64,000 nucleotides of DNA. Source: Nocardioides terrigena. Its GTDB lineage: Bacteria; Actinomycetota; Actinomycetes; Propionibacteriales; Nocardioidaceae. The notes under the pieces are model-generated. The model saw only the letters and a program-made list of their open reading frames with translations, had not been told where the DNA came from and ran no database searches. The stretch covers positions 310,001 through 374,000 of the forward strand of contig NZ_PZYY01000002.1 of the NCBI RefSeq assembly GCF_003047265.1. Direction: 5' to 3'. Both the position numbers and the translations under genes were made by a program. This document shows positions 26,087 through 33,161 of this stretch, piece by piece; the stretch's first letter is position 1, and the number at the start of each line of letters is the position of its first letter.

Positions 26087-26530
26087 TCAGTCTTCCGACT
26101 CGAGCGCGTCCAGGGCCGCCATCACGTCCGGTGCCGGGATGCGCGCGCTGGCGATGAGCTCGCCACCGCTGTTGCGGACCGCGCCGACGAACGGCACGGC
26201 CCAGGTGTTCTCGTAGACGATCAGGGCGGCCACGGTCCCGGGGGTCATGGCCTCCGCGGACTCGCGGATGTCGTCGTCGCCGATCAGTCCTGTCTGGGCG
26301 CCGGCGAAGTACGAGAACCCGCCGTCCCCGACCAGCGGGTCGGTCAGCTCGAGGACGACGACGGACCCGTCGTCCGCCTTGCTGATGACCGTGAGGTCGA
26401 AGAGGCGGATCAGCCCGCGCTCGACGAGGTCGACCAAGGCAGGCCCGGCCTCGCCGGTGAGCCGGTCGGCCGGGAACTCGATGAGCACGAAGTCGACGGG
26501 GCCGTGGACCTCGGTGGTGGTGGACGTCAC
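26087..26530 (-). CDS. DUF6325 family protein (copy 2)
   Basis: 147-residue paralogue of the protein at 20232-20702: GPVDFVLIEFP, GLIRLFDLTVISKADDG, MTPGTVAALIVYENTWAVPF and a terminal MAALDALE helix. Differences include YFAGAQTGLIGDDDI in place of the first copy's central loop. GGAG lies eight bases before GTG 26530. It sits between a DUF7144 membrane protein and a SHOCT protein, in one operon. The repeated pairing of DUF6325 with a small basic-start protein suggests they work together. Confidence 0.88.
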   Translation of the reverse strand: MTSTTTEVHGPVDFVLIEFPADRLTGEAGPALVDLVERGLIRLFDLTVISKADDGSVVVLELTDPLVGDGGFSYFAGAQTGLIGDDDIRESAEAMTPGTVAALIVYENTWAVPFVGAVRNSGGELIASARIPAPDVMAALDALESED

Positions 26531-26570
26531 TGTGGTTGCTCCTCGGATGGGAATGGGTGGGGCGGGATGC

Positions 26571-26999
26571 CTACTCGGTGATGTCGCGGCCGTGCATGGT
26601 CGCCGCCCAGATGACGAAGACGTCGAAGACGATCACCGTCAGGCTCCAGAACGGGTAGTAGGGCATCCACATGAAGTTGGCGATGATGCTGAGGGACGCC
26701 ACGATGACCGCGACGGTCCGTGCCCAGACGGCACCCTGGAAGAGCCCGACGCCGGCGAGCGCGACGACCACGCCCATGATCAGGTGGATCCATCCCCAGG
26801 AGGTCACGTCGAACTGGAACGTGTACTCCTCGCCGACGACGTAGAACGTGTCGTTGAACAGGGCGACGATGCCCTGGATGGCCTGGAGGCTGCCGCTCAG
26901 GACCATGAGCACGCCGGCGAACACGGTGATGCCGACGGCGCCGGGGCTGTAGCCCGGGTCGCTCGGCAGGGCCCCGGATCGGCTGTTGGTGGATGACAT
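26571..26999 (-). CDS. DUF7144 family membrane protein
   Basis: 142-residue protein with four membrane helices (~22-45, 66-86, 92-112, 115-133). Family-like sequence: AGVLMVLSGSLQAIQGIVAL, then the short soluble loop FYVVGEEYTFQFDVTSWGWIH, then LIMGVVVALAGVGLF and WARTVAVIVASLS with NFMWMPYYPFWS. AGGAG lies six bases before the ATG. It is first gene of the operon with DUF6325 and SHOCT proteins, behind a palindromic promoter element. Function unknown. Confidence 0.87.
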   Translation of the reverse strand: MSSTNSRSGALPSDPGYSPGAVGITVFAGVLMVLSGSLQAIQGIVALFNDTFYVVGEEYTFQFDVTSWGWIHLIMGVVVALAGVGLFQGAVWARTVAVIVASLSIIANFMWMPYYPFWSLTVIVFDVFVIWAATMHGRDITE

Positions 27000-27062
27000 C
27001 GTGCGCTCCTTCCGTCCGGGCGTCGGTCAGTACCGACGGCACGGTTGGTTGTCTTGACTACG

Positions 27063-27108
27063 TGTATAGAGGGGCGGACCGGCCCGCCGCCTCACCCTTA
27101 ACGGATGA
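27063..27108 (-). promoter_or_regulatory. palindromic promoter element of DUF7144-DUF6325-SHOCT operon
   Basis: Minus strand: TCATCC-GTTAA-GGGTGA (27108 to 27092) followed by GG; TATACA (27068-27063) comes 23 bases later as the -10. The first start codon is 63 bases further at 26999. Confidence 0.62.
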
Positions 27109-27133
27109 CCCGGGCGGGGTGGGGCCCGGCCGC

Positions 27134-28453
27134 TCAGCCGGCGGGCGCCGTCGCCGGTGGACGACCCAGGAGCTCGATCACCAGCAGCACGAGCACGACG
27201 ATCGCCGCAACGCCGACCACCACCCAGACGGTCGGCTGGCTCCAGAACATGAGTGCGAGTCCTCCCGCGAGGAATGTGGCGATCCGCAGGGCGCCCCGGT
27301 GGGCGTAGATCCAGTCCCCGACCGGGCCCGTCTGCCAGCCGGCCGCCTCCGCGCTGCCCCGCAGTGAGCCGAGGCCCCGCTGGACCGACCCCCGCGTCCG
27401 GACCGCCCCCGTGGAGGGACCGGTCACGAAGGCCGCGACCGCCAGCAGGAGGAAGAGCACGGCGACCGCGCGCAGGCTGCTGCGGAGGAAGCGCACGAGG
27501 GTCTCGAAGGTGTTGCCCGCGCTCTCCGCGGTCAGGATGCCCGCGGGCGTGGTCTCGACGTAGAAGGTGCGGGCCAGGGCCAGCCCCGCACCGAGCACCA
27601 CCATCGCCGCCACGACACCGAGCGACCCCCTCAGCAGCGCCCGGCGTCGGTTGCGCGCGGCGTACACCCCTCCCACGAAGAGACCGACCGCGACGAAGGG
27701 GAGCCAGGCGCCGAGGGCGTTGAGCACGACGTACCCGCGCTGCGCCGAGGTGATGGCCTCGGACTCGACGAGGACGAAGGTCCGGTCGATCTCCGGGATC
27801 CGGGCGGCGAGCTCGAAGCCCTGGTCGACCAGGCGCTCCTTGACCTGCTCGATGATGGGAGCGAGGTTGAGGGTGATGGTGTCGTCCTGGGCGCTCACGG
27901 CGCCCCCCTCGTTGCCCTCCAGCAGCGTGACGACCTGGGTGTGAGCGACCCGGTTGACCTCGTCCCACACCGTCTCGAACGCCGGGCTGGCCAGGAGGCG
28001 CTCGGCCTGGGAGTGCGTGAAGCTCTCGATCCCCTGGCTGAGGGGCACCGCCAGCGCCGGGAGCGCGTCGGCGACGCGGGGCGGCATGTTGTCCTGCTCC
28101 GCCAGCACCCCCAGCGCCTCGAGGGTCAGTGCGTCGATGTCGAGGTTCTCCACGATCGCGACGGTCACCTCGTCGGCGATGGCCGCCTGGACGTCCGGGT
28201 CGTCGGCGATGGGGGCCACCGTCTCGACGTACCGGTCGGTGTCGGAGATGACGGTGCTGGCCCAGACGGACGCGACGGACAGCGGTGCCAGCACGCAGGC
28301 GAGCGTGATCATCACCCCGGCAGCCGTGGACCGCCACGCGGAGCGTCGGTCGGCCGGCGGCACCCCGGGTGCGGTCCCGGCCCCGGCGGCCCGCTCCGCC
28401 TCCAGCTCGGCCACCCGTGCTCGGAGCCGGTCGATCTCCTCGGCGTCGCTCAT
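27134..28453 (-). CDS. large membrane protein of unknown function
   Basis: 439-residue protein: a short N-terminal coiled segment (EEIDRLRARVAELEAERA), a first helix ~50-70 (GVMITLACVLAPLSVASVWA), a ~180-residue extracytoplasmic region starting DTDRYVETVAPIADDPDVQ, and four further helices at ~245-265, 280-300, 325-345 and 385-430. The extracellular 'DTDRYVxTVxPIAxDPxVQ' opening is common in actinobacterial membrane proteins without assigned function. GGAG lies seven bases before ATG 28453. It is divergent from the SHOCT/YihY operon over the shared palindrome. Confidence 0.83.
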   Translation of the reverse strand: MSDAEEIDRLRARVAELEAERAAGAGTAPGVPPADRRSAWRSTAAGVMITLACVLAPLSVASVWASTVISDTDRYVETVAPIADDPDVQAAIADEVTVAIVENLDIDALTLEALGVLAEQDNMPPRVADALPALAVPLSQGIESFTHSQAERLLASPAFETVWDEVNRVAHTQVVTLLEGNEGGAVSAQDDTITLNLAPIIEQVKERLVDQGFELAARIPEIDRTFVLVESEAITSAQRGYVVLNALGAWLPFVAVGLFVGGVYAARNRRRALLRGSLGVVAAMVVLGAGLALARTFYVETTPAGILTAESAGNTFETLVRFLRSSLRAVAVLFLLLAVAAFVTGPSTGAVRTRGSVQRGLGSLRGSAEAAGWQTGPVGDWIYAHRGALRIATFLAGGLALMFWSQPTVWVVVGVAAIVVLVLLVIELLGRPPATAPAG

Positions 28454-28498
28454 GGTGGGGCTCCGTCCTCCGGGCGCGGGGTCTCGATGCGTCGTCCC

Positions 28499-28572
28499 AC
28501 GTTCCCGCGACAGGTCGGTGGGCTGCATCACCCGTTCGGGGTGAGGCGACGTGGTGCGGGGACCCCGACGAT
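28499..28572. promoter_or_regulatory. bidirectional palindromic promoter element (membrane protein / SHOCT operon)
   Basis: TCACCC-GTTCG-GGGTGA at 28528-28544 plus GG, a perfect palindrome. Plus strand: GACGAT (28567-28572) after 22 bases. Minus strand: GAACGT (28504-28499) after 23 bases, a weaker -10. Confidence 0.62.
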
Positions 28573-28631
28573 GGCCTCAGCCGCACGGCGCAAGAGGCGC
28601 CGCGTGCTGCCACGAGCGGAAGGAGCCCGGG

Positions 28632-29009
28632 ATGTCGTTCTGGGACATTGTCTGGTTCATCCTCATCAGCTTCGCCTTCATCGCGTACCTGATGGTGATG
28701 TTCGCGATGATCACAGACCTCTTCAGGGACCCCGACGCCTCCGGGATCGTCAAGGCCGTCTGGATCATCGCCCTCATCGTCGCACCGTTCGTGACGGCGG
28801 TCGTCTACCTCATCGTCCGCGGCAAGGGGATGGGGGAGCGACAGCTCCGCACGGCAGAGGCGATGCGCGAGCAGCAGGAGAGCTACATCCGGCAGGTCTC
28901 GAGCCAGTCGTCCCCGGCCGACCAGATCGCCCAGGCCAAGGCGTTGCTCGACTCCCAGGCCATCACCCCGGAGGAGTACGAGCGGCTCAAGGACAAGGCC
29001 CTGAGCTGA
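28632..29009 (+). CDS. PLD_N-like membrane segment plus SHOCT domain protein
   Basis: 125-residue protein. Two helices (~5-27 and 40-62: WIIALIVAPFVTAVVYLIVRG) form the 'phospholipase D N-terminal'-like membrane hairpin; a Gln/Glu-rich linker follows, then a C-terminal SHOCT motif (~95-124: DQIAQAKALLDSQAITPEEY). GGAG precedes the ATG at good distance. It is followed 75 bp later by the YihY gene. The protein probably tethers a SHOCT module to the membrane. Confidence 0.85.
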   Translation: MSFWDIVWFILISFAFIAYLMVMFAMITDLFRDPDASGIVKAVWIIALIVAPFVTAVVYLIVRGKGMGERQLRTAEAMREQQESYIRQVSSQSSPADQIAQAKALLDSQAITPEEYERLKDKALS

Positions 29010-29084
29010 CGGGTCGACCGGCTGCCGGGTAGCCGGGCCCGTCGCCCCTGGGTGCGGCGGTTCGGAGCGAGAGGAGGGCACCGC

Positions 29085-30005
29085 GTGGCACCCGTCGACC
29101 TGCAGGCCCTCAGGAGTCGCCTGGAGGCCACCTTCCTCGGCAGGTGCGTCGCGTCCTTCGTGGAGATGCAGGCCCTCGACCGCAGCATGGTCATCGCCTC
29201 GCAGGCCTTCACCGCACTGATCCCGCTGCTGATCCTGGTGTCGGCGCTCCTGCCGGCGGGCAGCTCGACCCTGGTCTCCGACTCCATCATCCGCAGGTTC
29301 GGCCTGACGGGGGACTCGGCCCAGGCAGTCGAGGTCGTCTTCGCGCACTCGGACACCGGCAGCATCGGGGTGCTGAGCCTGCTGCTCCTGTTCTACTCGG
29401 GGGTCTCGCTCACGCGGCGTCTCCAGCGGATGTACCTCACGGCGTGGCAGCTGTCACCGATCCCGGGGGTCCGGGGGCCCGTCAACGCTGCCCTGGGCCT
29501 GGCCGCACTCCTGATCGAGGTGTCGTTGCTCTACCTCGTCCGCTCGCTCGTCCGGATGCTGCCCTTCGACTGGGTGCTCGCCGTGCCCGTCACAGTCGGG
29601 GCCAGCCTGCTGCTGTGGACCTCCATCCCGTGGCTCCTGCTCGACCGGCGGGTCGCCTGGCGTCGGCTGCTGCCTGCCGGCCTGCTGACCGGCACCTGCT
29701 CGAGCCTCTACGGGGTGGCGTCGACCATCTACATGCCGCGCCTCATGGAGACCTACAGCGACCGCTACGGGCTCTTCGGGGTCACCGTCGCCCTCGTGGG
29801 CTGGTTGCTCTGCATCTCCTTCATCGTGGTCGCCGCCACCGTCGTGGCCGCGGAGTTCGACCGGTCCCCCCAGCCGTGGGCCCGGGCGGTACGACGACGC
29901 CTGGGCATCCGGGACGCCGAGACGACGGTATCGACCGACGGGGGAGCCCCGATGGTCCCCGCCACCACCCGCGCACGGTCCGGTCGACCGGGTGAGGAGG
30001 ACTGA
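29085..30005 (+). CDS. YihY/BrkB family membrane protein
   Basis: 306-residue protein with six helices of the YihY/virulence factor BrkB family. Conserved features: the first helix ASQAFTALIPLLILVSALL, the GVLSLLLLFYSGVSLTRRLQRMY block and the late IYMPRLMETYSDRYGLFGVTVALVGW segment. GAGGAGGG lies six bases before GTG 29085, which decides the start over an upstream GTG at 29052. Family function is not settled. It is second in the SHOCT operon. Confidence 0.88.
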   Translation: MAPVDLQALRSRLEATFLGRCVASFVEMQALDRSMVIASQAFTALIPLLILVSALLPAGSSTLVSDSIIRRFGLTGDSAQAVEVVFAHSDTGSIGVLSLLLLFYSGVSLTRRLQRMYLTAWQLSPIPGVRGPVNAALGLAALLIEVSLLYLVRSLVRMLPFDWVLAVPVTVGASLLLWTSIPWLLLDRRVAWRRLLPAGLLTGTCSSLYGVASTIYMPRLMETYSDRYGLFGVTVALVGWLLCISFIVVAATVVAAEFDRSPQPWARAVRRRLGIRDAETTVSTDGGAPMVPATTRARSGRPGEED

Positions 30006-30097
30006 TGTCCCAGCAGGCACCCACCCCGCCGGACCGCTTCCACCCCGGTATCCCTCGTCGCCGGCCCCGGGCCACGGACCTCACACCGACGAGCTGA
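30005..30097 (+). CDS. possible 30-aa small protein
   Basis: A 30-codon frame whose ATG overlaps the YihY stop (TGATG) and is preceded by GAGGAGG at five bases, a very strong site. The peptide begins MSQQAPTPPDRFHPG and is Pro/Arg-rich with no hydrophobic segment. Its end overlaps the convergent DUF4389 gene by 17 bases. It could be genuine or a fortuitous frame behind the YihY tail. Confidence 0.38.
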   Translation: MSQQAPTPPDRFHPGIPRRRPRATDLTPTS

Positions 30098-31610
30098 CGT
30101 CCCGGGGTGCGACGTCCGCGGGCGTCGCCCGGCGGCGTACGGCGAGCCACAGGACCAGAGCCGCGAGTGGGAGCAGGAGGGCGCCAGCCACGACCAGCCC
30201 GATGGCCACGGCGTCGAGCACGGGGACCTCGGCGCCGACCGCGACCCGCGTCACGACGGGAGCGGTGCCGTCGGCGTTGGCGACCACGACCGTCCAGTCG
30301 CCGTCCTCCGGCTCCCAGACCAGCGCCTGCCTGCCCTCGCCCGAGGCCGACGCAGCCCAGAACGTCTCGTCGCCCGGCGGGAGCGTGGCCGTGTCGCCGT
30401 CGATGAACACCGTGTCCGGATCGCCCTCCCCGCCCGGAGGCTCGACGATCGTCGAGTGGGCGACCCCGTCGAGCCAGGCATCCACGTCCGAGGAGGGTCC
30501 CACCCCCACGAAGACGTCGTCCGGGGTCTGTGAGCGGGCCACGACCCGCACCGTGCCGAGCCAGCGGCTGGCCAGGTCGACGCCTGCGGGATCGGTCTCG
30601 AGCTCGACGGCCCGCGACGTCACCGCCAGTCCCGGCGACTCGAGGCTGGTCGCGGGGCTCATCAGGTAGCCGTCGTCGTCGCGCAGGAGGTTGTCGCCGA
30701 CCGCAAGGGCCGCGCCGCCGGCCAGCAGCCCCAGCGAGGTCATCGCCATCAGGGACCCGACGACCACCGCCAGGATCCGGCCACCACCCCACCGCTGGGG
30801 CGACGGCGGGACGGGCGGCGGGGCGGGCTGTGGTGCCGCGGGCCCGGCCGGGACGGTCGTGGGGGACGGGGAGACCGTCCCGGTCGGGGCTGCGGGGGAC
30901 GCGGCGTCCAGGGACAGGACGCGGGCATCCGGTTCGGGGCCACCCATGTCGAGGCGGAACGGGGGATAGACGTCGGTCATCAGGGCGACGTACGCCGCGA
31001 CCCGCAGCGTCCATCGGTCGAGCCCCACGACCAGGTCGAAGACGCCGCGCGGGTAGCGCCCGGTGACGAGCAGCAGCACCCCCGCCACGAGCACGAGGAT
31101 CCCGATGAGGCCGCCGTTCCACCCGGTGGACAGGTCGTCCGACGCGGCGTAGGCACCCCCGCCCAGGAACAGGGTCAGGACGATGTAGTGCGGGATCGCG
31201 AGCAGCCACCACTTCACGAGCGCCAGCCCACGGGACAGGTGCTCGGGGTAGGCGACCTCGAGGTGGGCGGGATAGTCGGGGCGCTCCTCCAGGCTGAAGG
31301 GCGGGTAGCGGTCGGTCCCCAGCGCGGCGTACGTGTAGTAGGACACGCGCCACGTCCACCGCAGCACGCCGACGTTGAAGTCGAAGATCCCGCGCGGGTA
31401 GCGGCCCGTGACGACGACGGCGACGAGCGCCACCAGCGACAGCACCACGAAGGCGGCCCAGAGGGCGGCCAGCACCAGGTAGTGCGGGATGGCGAGCAAC
31501 CACTTGACCAGCCACAGCCCTCGGCTCAGCGGCTCGTCCAGCCGGGCGTCGACCCGGAGGGGGTGGACCGGGACAGGGCGTGCGGGGACGGGCTGGGCGG
31601 TCGTGCTCAT
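30081..31610 (-). CDS. DUF4389 membrane protein (two DUF4389 units)
   Basis: 509-residue membrane protein. Two tandem DUF4389 units lie at ~20-110 and ~120-215; each has LSRGLxLVKWxLAIPHY, a helix, VTGRYPRG[IV]FDxxVG and a YPPF motif. A Pro/Ala-rich linker (~225-265) and a helix (~270-295) lead to an extracytoplasmic beta-rich region (~300-470), and a last helix is near 475-500. Function unknown; the duplicated module may form a membrane platform with a sensor-like outer domain. I chose ATG 31610 (MSTTAQPVP) because the sequence before it is not coding-like; no strong ribosome site is seen. It is divergent from the flavin reductase gene. Confidence 0.85.
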   Translation of the reverse strand: MSTTAQPVPARPVPVHPLRVDARLDEPLSRGLWLVKWLLAIPHYLVLAALWAAFVVLSLVALVAVVVTGRYPRGIFDFNVGVLRWTWRVSYYTYAALGTDRYPPFSLEERPDYPAHLEVAYPEHLSRGLALVKWWLLAIPHYIVLTLFLGGGAYAASDDLSTGWNGGLIGILVLVAGVLLLVTGRYPRGVFDLVVGLDRWTLRVAAYVALMTDVYPPFRLDMGGPEPDARVLSLDAASPAAPTGTVSPSPTTVPAGPAAPQPAPPPVPPSPQRWGGGRILAVVVGSLMAMTSLGLLAGGAALAVGDNLLRDDDGYLMSPATSLESPGLAVTSRAVELETDPAGVDLASRWLGTVRVVARSQTPDDVFVGVGPSSDVDAWLDGVAHSTIVEPPGGEGDPDTVFIDGDTATLPPGDETFWAASASGEGRQALVWEPEDGDWTVVVANADGTAPVVTRVAVGAEVPVLDAVAIGLVVAGALLLPLAALVLWLAVRRRATPADVAPRDVSSSV

Positions 31611-31739
31611 GGCGTGCCTCCGTGACGGGGTGACGGTGCTCCGTCGTCCTCCACGCTCCGCTCCCGCGGGCGCGGGCGGCAGGGCTGCTCGGCCGCACCT
31701 CGTGGGACCTACGACCCGGAGGGCGGCGAGGATGGGGGC

Positions 31740-32330
31740 ATGGACCGAGCCCGCACCGTCTTCCGCTCCGACGACCCGGAGGTCAACGTCTACCGGCTGA
31801 TGACCGCCCTCGTCGTGCCCCGCCCGATCGCGTGGGTCTCGTCCCTCTCGGCGGCAGGGGTCGGCAACCTGGCGCCCCACTCGTTCTTCACCGTGTCGTG
31901 CGCGCGACCGCCGATCGTGCAGTTCACCTCGGTCGGTGACAAGGACACGCTGGCCAACGTCCTGGCGACCGGGGAGTTCGTGGTCAACGTGGCGTCCCGA
32001 CCGATGATGGACCTGGTCAACGACTCGTCGGCGAGCTTCGACCCCGGTGTGGACGAGGCCGTGGCGCTGGGCATCGAGACCGAGCCCAGCGAGCTGGTCC
32101 GACCGCGCCGGGTCGTCGCCTCGCCCGCCTCGATCGAGTGCACGCTGCACTCGACGCTCGAGCTCGGCGACTCGACGATCGTGCTCGGCGACGTCGTCGC
32201 GACCACCGTCCGCAGGGAGGTGCTGGTCGGGGGACACCCGGCGATGGAGCACCTGCAGCCCGTCTCGCGGCTGGGGCGCGACGAGTGGGGGCTGCCACCC
32301 GAGGTCGTGTCGGTACGCCGCCCGTCCTGA
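31740..32330 (+). CDS. flavin reductase family protein
   Basis: 196-residue FMN-binding split-barrel protein of the flavin reductase-like (DIM6/NTAB) family. Seen: VVPRPIAWVSSLSAAGVGNLAPHS (FMN contacts), FTVSCARPPIVQFTS, KDTLANVLATGEFVVNVAS and the late GHPAMEHLQPVSRLG. Such proteins reduce flavin with NAD(P)H or serve as oxidoreductases; partner unknown. ATG 31740 has only weak ribosome sequence. The last eight codons form one arm of a long terminator hairpin. Confidence 0.88.
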   Translation: MDRARTVFRSDDPEVNVYRLMTALVVPRPIAWVSSLSAAGVGNLAPHSFFTVSCARPPIVQFTSVGDKDTLANVLATGEFVVNVASRPMMDLVNDSSASFDPGVDEAVALGIETEPSELVRPRRVVASPASIECTLHSTLELGDSTIVLGDVVATTVRREVLVGGHPAMEHLQPVSRLGRDEWGLPPEVVSVRRPS

Positions 32331-32348
32331 GCGGCGTACCGACACGAC
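32304..32348. terminator. 18-bp bidirectional terminator hairpin
   Basis: Arms 32304-32321 (GTCGTGTCGGTACGCCGC) and 32331-32348 are perfect complements with a nine-base loop that holds the flavin reductase stop codon. It lies between convergent flavin reductase and DUF305 genes. Unusually, one arm is entirely coding sequence. Confidence 0.7.
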
Positions 32349-32355
32349 GGTGCGA

Positions 32356-33003
32356 TCAGCCGGCGAGCAGCTCCTGCATCCGCTCGATCTCCGCGGTCTG
32401 CGTCTCGACGACGGTCCCGGCGAGCTCGACGGCGGGGCGGAACTGCCCGTCGTCCTGCTGGTCCTCGGCCATCTCCACCGCACCCTCGTGGTGCTCGACC
32501 ATCATCTCGAGCCACAGGGCCTGAAAGTCGGCGTCGGAAGCGTTCTCCAGCTCGTCGAAGTCCTCACCCGACATCATGCCGGGCATGTCGGACTCCGTCC
32601 CCTCCATGGAGTCGCCCATCCCCTCCATGTCGTGACCTGCGTTGGAGTGGTCGCGCATGGTCGCGGGAATCTCCTCGTCCCAGTCCTGGAGCCAGTCGCT
32701 CATGGTCTCGATCTCGGGACCCTGGGCCGCCCGGACGTCCTCGGCCAGCTGCTGGACCTCGGGGTCGAGGCTCCGGTCGAGGGTCAGGTCGACCATCGAC
32801 AGGGCCTGCGCGTGGTGCTGGATCATGTCGGTCGCGAAGGCGACGTCGGCGTCGTTGTGCTCGGTGTCGGAGAGTGCTGTGGGTGCGTCGGCGGCGCTGT
32901 CGTCGTTGCCGCAGGCCGAGAGGGTGAGGGCGAGCCCGAGGCCGAGTGCCCCGATCAGGCGGGTGGTCCGGCGTGCGGGCGTGCTCGTGCGGTGGATGTG
33001 CAT
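32356..33003 (-). CDS. DUF305 domain lipoprotein
   Basis: 215-residue secreted lipoprotein: basic N-terminus, hydrophobic segment and lipobox LTLSAC (Cys ~31). The mature part has the two DUF305 helix pairs with paired His/Met: FATDMIQHHAQALSMV and LEMMVEHHEGAVEMA; a Met/His/Asp-rich insert (MEGMGDSMEG, MPGMMSG) between them looks metal binding. DUF305 proteins often accompany copper genes, and the next gene upstream is a copper ATPase. AGGAG lies nine bases before the ATG. Confidence 0.92.
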   Translation of the reverse strand: MHIHRTSTPARRTTRLIGALGLGLALTLSACGNDDSAADAPTALSDTEHNDADVAFATDMIQHHAQALSMVDLTLDRSLDPEVQQLAEDVRAAQGPEIETMSDWLQDWDEEIPATMRDHSNAGHDMEGMGDSMEGTESDMPGMMSGEDFDELENASDADFQALWLEMMVEHHEGAVEMAEDQQDDGQFRPAVELAGTVVETQTAEIERMQELLAG

Positions 33004-33054
33004 GGGTGGGTGCTCCTGGTGTGAAGGGTCGTCAGTGGGCGGGTCGGCGACCCG

Positions 33055-33129
33055 TCAGCACCTGATGACCGAGAAGCTCCACACGCTGGGCGGCCAGGGT
33101 CGGTCGGGACCGGCTCCCGACGCAGTCAT
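33055..33129 (-). CDS. possible 24-aa peptide ending in Cys
   Basis: A 24-codon frame between the copper ATPase and the DUF305 lipoprotein, same strand, ending SFSVIRC just before its stop. Ribosome site is weak. Copper loci of other bacteria sometimes carry tiny Cys-containing leader peptides, but nothing beyond position and the terminal Cys supports that here. Confidence 0.22.
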   Translation of the reverse strand: MTASGAGPDRPWPPSVWSFSVIRC

Positions 33130-33161
33130 GCACCCGATCGTACGCAGCGCCGGTGACCGCC

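Noticed and set aside
31623-31633. TCACCC on the minus strand before the DUF4389 gene
   Set aside because: The right half is poor and the expected -10 would fall inside the coding region.
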